A stretch of 64,000 bases of DNA from Corynebacterium aurimucosum ATCC 700975 (GTDB lineage Bacteria; Actinomycetota; Actinomycetes; Mycobacteriales; Mycobacteriaceae): assembly GCF_000022905.1 (NCBI RefSeq), contig NC_012590.1:930001-994000 (forward strand), written 5' to 3'. Within the stretch, counting starts at the first letter, position 1. Each line of letters begins with the position of its first letter. Shown here piece after piece: positions 34,380 through 43,026 of this stretch. Under the pieces are notes generated by a model, which had not been told where the DNA came from, did no database searches, and saw only the letters and a list, made by a program, of their open reading frames with translations. The position numbers were made by a program, and so were the translations under genes.

Positions 34380-34394
34380 AGGGCGATTCGCCCT
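34380..34394. promoter_or_regulatory. 15-bp palindrome between the TetR gene and the GntP permease gene
   Basis: AGGGCGA-t-TCGCCCT, perfect. Candidate operator for the divergently transcribed TetR regulator. Confidence 0.45.
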
Positions 34395-34430
34395 CTTGCC
34401 TCAGATGACCAAGACTGTGAGGTAGAAACG

Positions 34431-35930
34431 ATGGTTATCTCATTCATCGGGGTGGTTCTCTCCCTGATTTTCCTCGTTCTAATGGCTTATCGCGGACACT
34501 CCGTGGTGGTTGTCGCCCCCTTCGCGGCGCTCATCGCGGTGATCTTCTCCGGAGAACCGATCCTGGCCACCTATACCCAGATCTTCATGCCGGCGGCTGG
34601 AAACTTTGTGACCAAGTATTTCCCGCTCTTCCTTTTCGGCGCTATCTTCGGCTTCCTCATGACCTCCACGGGGCTCGCTCGGTACCTAGCCCGCGGTATC
34701 ACCGCGCTATTCGGGCCTAAGCGGGCGATGTTCTCGACGGTCGTCGCCACAGCCTTGCTCACCTATGGCGGTGTGTCCGCCTGGGTTGTGGCTTTTACCA
34801 TCGTGCCCATCGCGACGGCACTGTTCAAGGAGTCTGGGATCCCCAAGCGGCTCATGCCCGGAGCGATTGCCTTGGGAACCATCACCTTCGCGCTGGCCGG
34901 GCTTCCCGGCTCGCCGCAGATCCACAATGCCATCCCCACGAGTTACTTCGGCACTAACGTCTACGCGGCACCGCTCTTCGGCCTCATCTCTTCCGCCATC
35001 ATGCTGGCGGCCGGAACCGCCTGGCTGGAGTACCGCGTACGCACCCTGCGCGCGGGAGGGGAGACCTTCGAGCCGCTCGATGCCGACGGGAAGGTCATAG
35101 AAACGCCCGAGGGAATCGGTGATAGTGGGGAAGAAACCAGCGTAGAAATCGGCGGAGAATCTTTCGATACCAACTCCGGCGGCCGCGTGTCGACTCACGC
35201 TCGGACAGAAACTGAGCCCTCCGTCCAGGTACAGGGGCTGCTGGGGTTGGCTCCCATCGCTGTTGTCATCGTGGTGAACTTCGCCATGGTCTACGGGGTG
35301 TCGAAAGTGCTGGATACGTCTTACCTGGGCGAAGAGAAATACGGCGAGACCAACCTTGATGCGCTGTTGGGAATCTGGTCGCCGACGGTTGCTCTGGCCT
35401 GCGCGGTGTTCGTCATCGTGGCGATGTTTCCCAAGCGGGCCGCCGAGTCCGTCAAGGAATTCTCCGATGGAGCTAAGAACGCTATCCTGCCGTGCCTGAC
35501 CACGGCCTCGGAGGTTGGCTATGGCGCGGTGATTGCCGCACTGGCAGTCTTTAGCGTGGTCAAAAGCAACATGATGGGCATCTCCGATAATGCATTGGTG
35601 GTCTCCACGGTGTCTACTGCCGTCATTTCCGGTATTACCGGCTCCTCTTCGGGTGGTCTATCCATCACGATGCAGACCCTGGGTGATCAGCTCGCCCAGC
35701 TAGCGACGGAACAGGGTATTAGTCTTGAGCTGATGCACCGCGTGACCGCGATGGCCTCGGTGTCCTTCGATTCCATGCCGCACAATGGTGCGGTACTCAC
35801 CATGTTGATTGTGTGCGGCATGACGCACCGCCTGTCCTATAAGGATGTTGCCGTGGTGACCATCGTTATTCCGCTGGCAACGCTGGCGTTGATGCTTGGC
35901 ATCAACGTGCTGATCCCGGGCCTGAGCTAG
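34431..35930 (+). CDS. GntP-family permease
   Basis: 499-aa transporter with about twelve helices. It shows the GntP pattern: VVVVAPFAALIAVIFSGE near the N-terminus, FPLFLFGAIFGFLMTSTGLA, the re-entrant loop LAGLPGSPQIHNAIPTSYFGT, and ASVSFDSMPHNGAVLTML near the C-terminus. A hydrophilic acidic insert (about 205-265) separates the halves. GntP members take up gluconate or hydroxy acids; the SFDSMPHNGAV ending is common in members annotated for hydroxybutyrate. In this context 3-hydroxyisobutyrate or a related acid is a reasonable guess. GAGGTAGAAACG precedes the ATG. Confidence 0.85.
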   Translation: MVISFIGVVLSLIFLVLMAYRGHSVVVVAPFAALIAVIFSGEPILATYTQIFMPAAGNFVTKYFPLFLFGAIFGFLMTSTGLARYLARGITALFGPKRAMFSTVVATALLTYGGVSAWVVAFTIVPIATALFKESGIPKRLMPGAIALGTITFALAGLPGSPQIHNAIPTSYFGTNVYAAPLFGLISSAIMLAAGTAWLEYRVRTLRAGGETFEPLDADGKVIETPEGIGDSGEETSVEIGGESFDTNSGGRVSTHARTETEPSVQVQGLLGLAPIAVVIVVNFAMVYGVSKVLDTSYLGEEKYGETNLDALLGIWSPTVALACAVFVIVAMFPKRAAESVKEFSDGAKNAILPCLTTASEVGYGAVIAALAVFSVVKSNMMGISDNALVVSTVSTAVISGITGSSSGGLSITMQTLGDQLAQLATEQGISLELMHRVTAMASVSFDSMPHNGAVLTMLIVCGMTHRLSYKDVAVVTIVIPLATLALMLGINVLIPGLS

Positions 35931-36937
35931 AGGAAACGCGGGGCCGGACCCGGCTCCGTGTGCCCCTCGGCGGAAACATAGGTGTTACGCGCTGTAAGGT
36001 GTGGGTGTTCCAAAACATCCTCGGGGGAGACAACCTCGGTGACACAGGCATCGCCGCCGCGGAAGATATCGATCCACTCCGCTTGGGTCTTCTCCGCAAA
36101 CCGTCGCGCGATGATCTCCTTCATAGCTGGCCAGGCGGAGCGATCATTCTGCTCGTATTGGCCCAGTTCCTCTGTGAGGCCTAAGCCTTCCACCATGAGT
36201 TCATAAAATTGCGGCTCAATGGCACCGGCGGCCATCCACTGATCATCAGCCGTGCGGTACACGCTATAAAACGGGGCACCTCCGTCTAGAAGGTTGGTCC
36301 CGCGGTCCTGCCACTGGCCTTCGGCGCGGAAGGCATGCAGCATGGCGGTGAGGTTGGCAGCGCCATCAACAATAGCGGCATCCACCACACAGCCCCGACC
36401 GGTATTCTTCGCCTGCAGCACGCCCGCTAGTAGGCCTGTCACCAGGTACATCGAGCCGCCGCCAAAGTCCCCGAGGAAGTTGACCGGCGGAACGGGAGCA
36501 CCATCGCTGCCCGCGATGGGGTGCAGAGCACCGGAGACCGCGATGTAGTTGATGTCGTGGCCGGCGGTGTGGGCGAGCGGGCCGGATTGGCCCCAGCCGG
36601 TGATGCGCCCATAGACCAGCGCCGGGTTTATCTCTTGTACCTCTTCCGGACCTAGTGCTAAGCGCTCGGCCACGCCGGGGCGGAAGCCCTCGATGAGGAT
36701 GTCCGTGGTGGTGAGGCGCTGACGCAGCTTGTCGACGTCTACCGGGTCCTTAAGGTCCACCTCCAGAACTTCTTGTCCGCGGTAGAGGATGCTGTGCGGG
36801 ACCACGGCGGGAGGGTTTCCTGGGCGGACCACGCGGGTGACCTGTGCCCCCATATCCGCAAGCATCATCGCGGCAAAGGGGCCGGGTCCGATGCCGCCGA
36901 GGAAGAGGACGGATAGTCCGGTGAGGGGAGAGCTCAT
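35927..36937 (-). CDS. CaiB/BaiF family, alpha-methylacyl-CoA racemase-like
   Basis: 336-aa family III CoA-transferase fold. The AMACR-type segment TGWGQSGPLAHTAGHDINYIAVSGAL holds the His of GHDINY, and NFLGDFGGGSMYLVTGLLAG the catalytic Asp, as in racemases such as mycobacterial MCR; these epimerise 2-methyl branched acyl-CoA so that beta-oxidation can proceed. The C-terminus is slightly shorter than in typical 360-aa members. Its stop overlaps the GntP stop (tail to tail). Upstream lies a GTACG-type operator shared with the thiolase and acyl-CoA dehydrogenase genes. Confidence 0.87.
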   Translation of the reverse strand: MSSPLTGLSVLFLGGIGPGPFAAMMLADMGAQVTRVVRPGNPPAVVPHSILYRGQEVLEVDLKDPVDVDKLRQRLTTTDILIEGFRPGVAERLALGPEEVQEINPALVYGRITGWGQSGPLAHTAGHDINYIAVSGALHPIAGSDGAPVPPVNFLGDFGGGSMYLVTGLLAGVLQAKNTGRGCVVDAAIVDGAANLTAMLHAFRAEGQWQDRGTNLLDGGAPFYSVYRTADDQWMAAGAIEPQFYELMVEGLGLTEELGQYEQNDRSAWPAMKEIIARRFAEKTQAEWIDIFRGGDACVTEVVSPEDVLEHPHLTARNTYVSAEGHTEPGPAPRFL

Positions 36938-36956
36938 GGTGACCTACCTAACGGTG

Positions 36957-36980
36957 TACGAAACTTGTGTTAATCGTACC
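36957..36980. promoter_or_regulatory. GTACG-N14-CGTAC operator, site 3 (racemase gene)
   Basis: Same inverted repeat with 14-bp spacer as at 18661 and 25133, 20 bp before the racemase ATG on the minus strand. Confidence 0.6.
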
Positions 36981-37013
36981 GTTGGGTGGGTCACTCAACA
37001 AGGGGCTGAATAG

Positions 37014-38645
37014 TTAATCCGCCACGAGTGTTTCGATGGTGAGCTCCGGGTGCTCCTTCTCAATGAAGGCCAGCTTCCACTTATCGCCAAAGAGCGCGAT
37101 GAGCTCGCCGTCGCTGCGGGTAAAGATCTCCACGCCGCGCTGGCGGCCCAGCTCGGGCGCAGACTCGGCGTCGGTGCGGCGCGCCACCGAGTAGGGGATG
37201 GGCTCGGTGATGGTTTCCACGTTGTATTCGACCTCCATGCGGGCTTGCATGACCTCGAACTGCATGGGGCCCACCGCGGCCATGACGGGGGCGGCATCGC
37301 CACGTGTATCGTTGCGCAGAATCTGGACCACGCCTTCCGCTGCCAGCTGATCCAAGCCCTTGCGGAAGGCCTTGTAATCACCCAAAGACTTCGCGCGCAG
37401 GATGCGGAAGGACTCCGGTGCGAACTGCGGCATGGGCTTGAACTGCACCTTCTTTCCGGTGTAAATCGTGTCACCAGGAGCCAAGGAACCGGCATTGACC
37501 AAGCCGACGATGTCACCCGGGTACGCCGAATCCACGGTGTCACGCGTGCGGCCAAAGACCGTCAGCGCATACTTGGTGGAGAAGCTGCGACCGGACTGCG
37601 CATGGTTGACCTGCATGCCGCGCTCAAACTCACCGGAGACCACGCGCATGAAGGCCAAGTTATCGCGGTGCTTGCGGTCCATGCCTGCCTGCACCTTGAA
37701 GATGACGCCCGAGAACTCATCGGTGACCTCACGGACCTCATCGATGGCGGAGGTAGCGGCCTCGATGGCCTGCGGATCCGAATCGCGGGAGCGCGGAGCC
37801 GGGGCGATGGCGCACAGGGTATCCAGAATCTGGTGCACGCCGAAGTTCAGCATCGCGGAAGCGAAGATGAGCGGGGAGGTCACGCACTGCTCAAAGAGCT
37901 CCTGGTCATGAAGGGCGCCGTCCGCGGCCAGCAGCTCTGCCTCTTCCACGGCCGTTTCCCAGGCTTCCTCTTCCTTCGCGGCGGCCTCGTCGGGGGAGTA
38001 GTGCTCCTCCGGGGCGATGGTGGAACCACCGGCGGTGCGCAGGAAGTGCACGTACTCGTCGGCTTCACCATCATCATTAATGTGGGCTAGACCGCGGAAG
38101 TCGCCGGCGATACCCACCGGCCAGTACAGCGGGGTGGGCTGTAGCTGGATTTCGTTGATGATTTCATCGACAAGCTCCAGCGGTTCCCGTCCTACGCGGT
38201 CCCACTTGTTGATCACCGTGATGATCGGCAGGCCACGGGCCTTACACACGCGGAAGAGCTTGAGGGTTTGGGGCTCGAGGCCCTTGGCGGCGTCGATAAG
38301 CATGACGGCGGCATCCACCGCCGTGAGCACGCGGTAGGTATCCTCCGAGAAGTCCGCGTGGCCCGGGGTATCCACCAGGTTGATCATGTAGGGCTCGCCC
38401 TCATGGCCCTCGGGCGCGTACTCGAACTGCAGGGCGGAGGAGGCCACGGAAATGCCGCGCTCCTTCTCCATCTCCATCCAGTCAGAAACCGTGGACTTGC
38501 GGTTGCCCTTGCCGTGCACCGCGCCGGCTTCGTTGATGACGTGCGCGTGCAGCGCCAGCGCCTCCGTCAGCGTGGACTTACCAGCATCCGGGTGGGCGAT
38601 GACGGCGAATGTGCGGCGGCGGGAAGCTTCGGAGGCAATACTCAT
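37014..38645 (-). CDS. prfC: Peptide chain release factor 3
   Basis: 543-aa translational GTPase that recycles RF1/RF2 from the ribosome. GTPase motifs: AHPDAGKSTL (P-loop, 17-26), KERGISV (switch region), DTPGHADFSED and NKWDR. The sequence GNRKSTVSDWMEMEKERGIS is the RF3-specific switch I region; domains II/III follow with FKVQAGMDRKHRD and GAVGPMQFEV-like AVGPMQFEVMQARM. A TAAACT hexamer lies 7 nt before the ATG, so the mRNA is probably leaderless. Confidence 0.96.
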   Translation of the reverse strand: MSIASEASRRRTFAVIAHPDAGKSTLTEALALHAHVINEAGAVHGKGNRKSTVSDWMEMEKERGISVASSALQFEYAPEGHEGEPYMINLVDTPGHADFSEDTYRVLTAVDAAVMLIDAAKGLEPQTLKLFRVCKARGLPIITVINKWDRVGREPLELVDEIINEIQLQPTPLYWPVGIAGDFRGLAHINDDGEADEYVHFLRTAGGSTIAPEEHYSPDEAAAKEEEAWETAVEEAELLAADGALHDQELFEQCVTSPLIFASAMLNFGVHQILDTLCAIAPAPRSRDSDPQAIEAATSAIDEVREVTDEFSGVIFKVQAGMDRKHRDNLAFMRVVSGEFERGMQVNHAQSGRSFSTKYALTVFGRTRDTVDSAYPGDIVGLVNAGSLAPGDTIYTGKKVQFKPMPQFAPESFRILRAKSLGDYKAFRKGLDQLAAEGVVQILRNDTRGDAAPVMAAVGPMQFEVMQARMEVEYNVETITEPIPYSVARRTDAESAPELGRQRGVEIFTRSDGELIALFGDKWKLAFIEKEHPELTIETLVAD

Positions 38646-38669
38646 GCGGGCTAGTTTAGCCTCTGGCTC

Positions 38670-39527
38670 CTACCACTCCACATTGAGCTGGCGGCCCAGA
38701 TCATCAAAGATGCGCCGGGCCACGGAGAGCTTCTTCGCAATCGGCCGCTGCAGGCCTGGCTTGCGCTTCTGGTTGTAGTACTCGCCGGAGTTGAAATGGA
38801 TGCCCGGGGTGCCGCTGAGGAAGTAGGCCAAGTTCTCACCGCCCTTGTCCGCTTTGCCCAAGACATATTGAGCCGCAGCGGTCGAATAGAGCTTGCTCGT
38901 CCTACTCGTTGAGTTATGCCCGAAGCCAGTATTTAATATGCCCGGGTGAAAGGCCACGGAGGTCAGCCCGTGGGAGTCGAGGTAGCGGGTCAGCAGGATA
39001 TCGCCCAACTTGGCGTTGCCATAGGCGCGCTCGGCGCTGAACTTTTCAAAGGTGTTCGGGTCACCGGGATCGAAAGCGGAATAGAGCATGTTGGCCAACG
39101 AGGCGGTCTGCACCACAGTGGCGTTGCTGGCCCGCAGCGTATCGCGCAATAGGGAGGTCAGCAGAAACGGGGCCACGACGTTGATCTGCCACGTGCGCTC
39201 GAAGCCATCGGCGGTGGCAAAAGGGCCGTCGAACATGCCGCCGGCGTTATTGCCCAAGGCATCGATCTGCGGGTATTGGCTCAGCTCCTCGGCGAGCCGG
39301 CGCACCTGGCCCAAAGACTCATAATCGGCCACATGAAAGTCAGCGCCGATCTCCTCGGCCACAGCCTGCGTCTTCTCCGGATTGCGGCCTACCAGAACCA
39401 GCGAATCCTGCGGGCGGCGCTGGTGAAGGATACGGGCAGCGGCCGCGCCCACGCCGCTAGAAGCGCCGGTAATGACGACCGTTCGTGGGGCATGGTCGGA
39501 TGGCAGGCTGTGGCTCGTGCGGCTCAT
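38670..39527 (-). CDS. SDR-family oxidoreductase (retinol-dehydrogenase-like)
   Basis: 285-aa short-chain dehydrogenase. Cofactor motif VVITGASSGVGAAAA, NNAGG, active-site Ser in VVQTASLANM and Tyr-x-x-x-Lys in AYGNAKLGD. The long region after the NAD domain (FGHNSTSRTSKLYSTAAAQYVLGKADKGGENLAYFLSG) matches the protochlorophyllide-reductase/WWOX-like SDRs. Substrate unknown. TACACT lies 8 nt before the ATG (leaderless). It sits 24 bp upstream of prfC on the same strand. Confidence 0.85.
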   Translation of the reverse strand: MSRTSHSLPSDHAPRTVVITGASSGVGAAAARILHQRRPQDSLVLVGRNPEKTQAVAEEIGADFHVADYESLGQVRRLAEELSQYPQIDALGNNAGGMFDGPFATADGFERTWQINVVAPFLLTSLLRDTLRASNATVVQTASLANMLYSAFDPGDPNTFEKFSAERAYGNAKLGDILLTRYLDSHGLTSVAFHPGILNTGFGHNSTSRTSKLYSTAAAQYVLGKADKGGENLAYFLSGTPGIHFNSGEYYNQKRKPGLQRPIAKKLSVARRIFDDLGRQLNVEW

Positions 39528-39568
39528 ACTTGGACAGTGTAGGACGTTGAGCGTGGGCGCGCCGGGGT

Positions 39569-40249
39569 TTATTTCGACCGGGAATGGATTTCCTGCTGGG
39601 CCTTGTTGAGGCCCTCAGCCACGATGAGGCGTGCGGCCTCGGCGGCGGTGGCGATGGTGGAATCGAGCTCAGCGCTGGCGTCGACAGGCGCGAGCACCCA
39701 GTCTGGAATGGAACCACCCTTCGGCGGGCGTCCGATACCGATGCGCACGCGCAGATAATCGCGCGTGCCCAAGCGCTCGCTCAGCGACTTCAGGCCGTTG
39801 TGGCCGTTCTCGTTGCCGCCTTTCTTAATGCGTACCTTGCCAGCGGGCAGGTCAAGCTCATCGTGGATGACGATGATGTTCTCTGCCGCAACCCCTAGCT
39901 GCGCGGCCAAGGGTGCAATGGGATCGCCAGAGAGATTCATGTACGTATGTGAGCGCAGCGCCACGACCTTCGTGCCCCCAAGCTCGAGCTGCGCCGCGCT
40001 GAGTTGGTGCCCCGTGACAGGCTCGAGCATGTCACCAGATTTGGCGAGGAGATCATCCACTGCCATGTATCCCACATTGTGGCGGGTCGCGGCGTATTTC
40101 GCGCCGGGATTACCCAAACCCACGATGAGCCACTCGGCGCTTAAATCCGCCGGGTTTAATCCGGGGGTGGCGGCCTTCTTTGCTTTCCTATTCGGTGCTT
40201 CGTCGGCGCGGCCAAAGAGGCGGGTGAAAAAGTCACGGATGGCAGACAC
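39569..40249 (-). CDS. pth: Peptidyl-tRNA hydrolase (long paralogue)
   Basis: 226-aa hydrolase releasing peptides from dropped-off peptidyl-tRNA. LIVGLGNPGAKYAATRHNVGYMAVD holds the catalytic His of TRHNVG; HTYMNLSG, VIHDELDLPAGKVRIKKGGNENGHNGLKS and RVRIGIGRP complete the family set. A 38-residue basic N-terminal extension (RDFFTRLFGRADEAPNRKAKKA) is not present in the second Pth at 45.4 kb. GTG start with GGGAG upstream. Divergent from the nitronate monooxygenase gene. Confidence 0.94.
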   Translation of the reverse strand: MSAIRDFFTRLFGRADEAPNRKAKKAATPGLNPADLSAEWLIVGLGNPGAKYAATRHNVGYMAVDDLLAKSGDMLEPVTGHQLSAAQLELGGTKVVALRSHTYMNLSGDPIAPLAAQLGVAAENIIVIHDELDLPAGKVRIKKGGNENGHNGLKSLSERLGTRDYLRVRIGIGRPPKGGSIPDWVLAPVDASAELDSTIATAAEAARLIVAEGLNKAQQEIHSRSK

Positions 40250-40273
40250 AACTACTCCCTTGATGGTTTTCTT

Positions 40274-40279
40274 TAGGCT
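40274..40279 (+). promoter_or_regulatory. -10 hexamer of a leaderless promoter (nitronate monooxygenase)
   Basis: TAGGCT, 8 nt before ATG 40288; no ribosome-binding site in the gap other than GGGG. Confidence 0.45.
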
Positions 40280-40287
40280 GGGGAACC

Positions 40288-41271
40288 ATGAGTCAACTTC
40301 TTGAGACTATCACTTGCCCCGTCCTACCTGCCCCGATGGCGGGCGGGCCCACCACACCTGAGTTGGTCGCCGCCGCCGACGCCGCCGGTTCCTTTAGCGC
40401 GCTGGGGCTGGGAACCTGCTCCGTCGACGTCGCGCGGGAGACCATCGCTGCATGTGCCGGCACGCGCTTCGGGGTCAATATCTTTCACCCGCAGCGCGCG
40501 CTGACCGAAACGGAACTCGCAGCTGCGCAGTCCCTCGCTGCGGAAGAAGGCGTTGTGCTTGGCGACGTCTCCCTCAACTTCGGCTGGCAGGACAAGCTCG
40601 AGGCCGCGGTGGAGGGTGGGGCAGCGGTGCTCTGGTCGATGTTCGGCGTCTTTAGCGAGGAAGAAGTCGCGCGCATCCATGCCGCTGGGGCAGAGGCGTG
40701 GACCACGGTCACCACCCCCGAGGAAGCGCAGGCTGCCACCGCGCGTGGTGTCGATGTGTTGTGCGCGCAGGGCCCTGAAGCGGGCGGGCACCGCGGCGTG
40801 TGGGACCCGAGTGCGGAACCCGACCAACGTCCGCTTGAAGAACTCGTCGCGGCGGTCCACCAGGTCACGGACCTTCCGCTCATTGCCGCGGGTGGACTGC
40901 GCACGGCGGAGGACATTGCCACGGCCCTGGCCTGGCCGGGGGTAAAAGCAGTCAGCTGTGGTTCTGCCTTCCTGCTCTCCGAGGAGTCGGGGACGAGTGA
41001 ACACAACCGGGGACTTCTGCGCCGCGGCGGGAAAACCGTGTCCACCCGCGCGTTCTCCGGGCGCTACGCCCGCGGGCTGGAGACCGCCTACACACGGGCA
41101 CACCCGAAACTGCCTTTGGTCTACCCCTATCTCAACGCACTGCTGAAACCTCGCCGTGCCCAGCTCGACGCCGACGTGGACTATTGCCTCGTAGGTGTCG
41201 ATGTAATGAAACTTCGCGGGGGTAGTGTGGCGGAGATCCTCGCTCAACTACACCCAAACGGGCATGAATAA
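40288..41271 (+). CDS. Nitronate monooxygenase family protein
   Basis: 327-aa FMN TIM-barrel enzyme of the 2-nitropropane dioxygenase family. APMAGGPTTPELVAAADAAGSFSALG opens the barrel, FGVNIFHPQ follows, and the phosphate-binding end has CAQGPEAGGHRG, LPLIAAGGLRTAEDIATAL and GVKAVSCGSAFLLSEES. The glycine-rich AQGxEAGGHRG motif is diagnostic. It oxidises nitronates such as propionate-3-nitronate or related toxins. Leaderless start. Confidence 0.9.
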   Translation: MSQLLETITCPVLPAPMAGGPTTPELVAAADAAGSFSALGLGTCSVDVARETIAACAGTRFGVNIFHPQRALTETELAAAQSLAAEEGVVLGDVSLNFGWQDKLEAAVEGGAAVLWSMFGVFSEEEVARIHAAGAEAWTTVTTPEEAQAATARGVDVLCAQGPEAGGHRGVWDPSAEPDQRPLEELVAAVHQVTDLPLIAAGGLRTAEDIATALAWPGVKAVSCGSAFLLSEESGTSEHNRGLLRRGGKTVSTRAFSGRYARGLETAYTRAHPKLPLVYPYLNALLKPRRAQLDADVDYCLVGVDVMKLRGGSVAEILAQLHPNGHE

Positions 41272-41335
41272 GGGTTAATATTTACGGATGGACAGAGTTT
41301 TACACCCTTTTTGACGAGTAAAGGATACAAAGCAC

Positions 41336-42790
41336 GTGACTTCGAACGCGCACATTGGGCACGAGGATTGGAACGAGCGCCTGGAGCTGGCCCAAGAGAT
41401 GATCCCGCTCATCCACCAGCTGCACCGCAACAACAACGTTGTCACCTCGATCTACGGCCGCCTGCTCATCGGCGTGACCGACATCGACATCATCAAGGCG
41501 CACCGCTACGCCCGCCGCATTGCTGAGCGCGAGCTTTCCACCGCAGAGACCCTGCCTATTCTCAAGGAACTGTGCTCGATGAACCTGGGCACCGCCTCCA
41601 TTGACCTGGGCCGTCTGGCCACCGGCTTCGAGGAGTCCGGCTCCGATAACCTGCGCAACTACCTCGAGGAGACCCTCGTGGATCTCGTCGGCGCTGCTGT
41701 GGATAAGGAATCCACCGACGTTGTCCTCTACGGCTTCGGCCGCATCGGCCGCCTGCTGGCCCGCATCCTCATTGCCCGCGAGGCTGCTTACGGCGGCGTG
41801 CGCCTGCGCGCCATCGTCGTGCGCAAGAAGGGCGACATGGATATCTTCAAGCGCGCCTCCCTCCTGCGCCGCGACTCCGTCCACGGTGCCTTCAACGGCA
41901 CCATCGCTGTCGACGAGGAGAACGAGGTCATCTGGGCCAACGGCACCAAGATCCAGATGATTTACGCCAACGACCCGGCGGACATTGACTACACCAAGTA
42001 CGGAATCGACAACGCCATCGTCGTTGATAACACCGGTGTGTGGCGCGACCGCGAGGGCCTGTCCCAGCACCTGCAGTCCAAGGGTGTGGCTCGCGTGCTG
42101 CTCACCGCTCCGGGCAAGGGCGACCTGAAGAACATCGTCTACGGCATCAACCACGGCGACATCGAGGACTCCGACCAGATCCTCTCCGCCGCATCCTGCA
42201 CCACCAACGGCATCACCCCGGTGCTCAAGGTCATCAATGACCGCTACGGCGTAGTTCACGGCCACGTCGAGACCGCACACTCCTTCACCAATGACCAGAA
42301 CCTCATCGATAACTTCCACAAGGGTGACCGTCGCGGCCGCGCAGCTGGCCTGAACATGGTGCTCACGGAGACCGGTGCGGCCAAGGCCGTGTCCAAGGCC
42401 CTGCCGGAGTTTGAAGGCAAGCTCACCGGTAACGCCATCCGCGTTCCCACCCCGGACGTTTCCATGGCCGTGCTCAACCTCGAGCTGGAGAAGGAAGCTG
42501 ACCGCGACGAGGTCAATGACTTCCTGCGCAACGTTTCCCTGCACTCCGACCTGCGCCAGCAGATCTCCTACATCGCCTCCCCGGAGGTTGTGTCCTCTGA
42601 CTTCGTGGGCTCTACCCACGCTGGTGTGGTCGATAGTCTCGCCACCATCTCCTCCGGCAAGCACCTCGTGCTCTACGTGTGGTACGACAACGAGTTCGGC
42701 TACTCCAACCAGGTCATCCGCATCGTTGAGGACATCGCCGGCGCCCGCCCGGTGGTGTACCCGAAGCGCGTTGACGTATCTGAGCTCTAA
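41336..42790 (+). CDS. gapB: Glyceraldehyde-3-phosphate dehydrogenase, GapB type
   Basis: 484-aa GAPDH with a roughly 125-residue N-terminal extension (WNERLELAQEMIPLIHQLHRNN...), the architecture of corynebacterial GapB (about 480 aa), which works mainly in the gluconeogenic direction and can use NADP. The NAD domain starts at VVLYGFGRIGRLLARIL; the catalytic Cys is in SAASCTTNGITPVLKV, and the C-terminus has YVWYDNEFGYSNQVIRI. Start is GTG. Synteny with pth, rplY, prs and glmU matches C. glutamicum. A terminator and hairpin repeat copy C follow. Confidence 0.93.
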   Translation: MTSNAHIGHEDWNERLELAQEMIPLIHQLHRNNNVVTSIYGRLLIGVTDIDIIKAHRYARRIAERELSTAETLPILKELCSMNLGTASIDLGRLATGFEESGSDNLRNYLEETLVDLVGAAVDKESTDVVLYGFGRIGRLLARILIAREAAYGGVRLRAIVVRKKGDMDIFKRASLLRRDSVHGAFNGTIAVDEENEVIWANGTKIQMIYANDPADIDYTKYGIDNAIVVDNTGVWRDREGLSQHLQSKGVARVLLTAPGKGDLKNIVYGINHGDIEDSDQILSAASCTTNGITPVLKVINDRYGVVHGHVETAHSFTNDQNLIDNFHKGDRRGRAAGLNMVLTETGAAKAVSKALPEFEGKLTGNAIRVPTPDVSMAVLNLELEKEADRDEVNDFLRNVSLHSDLRQQISYIASPEVVSSDFVGSTHAGVVDSLATISSGKHLVLYVWYDNEFGYSNQVIRIVEDIAGARPVVYPKRVDVSEL

Positions 42791-42804
42791 GCGCTAGGAA
42801 ACCT

Positions 42805-42838
42805 AACACCGCCCTCGCTGCATGGCGTGGGCGGTGTT
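42805..42838 (+). terminator. Terminator of gapB
   Basis: Stem AACACCGCCC / GGGCGGTGTT with a 14-nt loop, followed by TCGCTGTTTT; 15 bp after the stop codon. Confidence 0.8.
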
Positions 42839-42899
42839 TCGCTGTTTTAGGCTCCTGCTCGGCGTGTGACCTTGCTTTGGCAGGATGCTTCAAACGCGA

Positions 42900-42969
42900 A
42901 ACTGCCCGATCTGACAAAAGTAGAGGCTGGGATTGAAAAATCCGGGCTACTTTCGTCAGTTAGGGCAGT
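42900..42969. repeat. Hairpin repeat, copy C (near-continuous 70-nt stem-loop)
   Basis: AACTGCCC (42900) pairs with GGGCAGT (42963), CTGAC with GTCAG, AAAGTAG with CTACTTT, and GGATT with AATCC around a GAAA tetraloop. It is the most regular of the three copies, again between convergent genes. Confidence 0.75.
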
Positions 42970-43026
42970 GTGCAACGAGTGGGGTGGTTATGCCTGCCGG
43001 AAATTTAGGAGAAGTCTGCGGAAGAA

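Noticed and set aside
41300..42664. 454-codon open frame antisense to gapB
   Set aside because: Codon-bias shadow of a conserved gene; composition is Gly/Val/Asp-rich without motifs.
42791..43026. Small gene between gapB and ppk2
   Set aside because: The frame there only reads through the terminator and hairpin repeat; no ribosome-binding site and a Phe-rich nonsense product.
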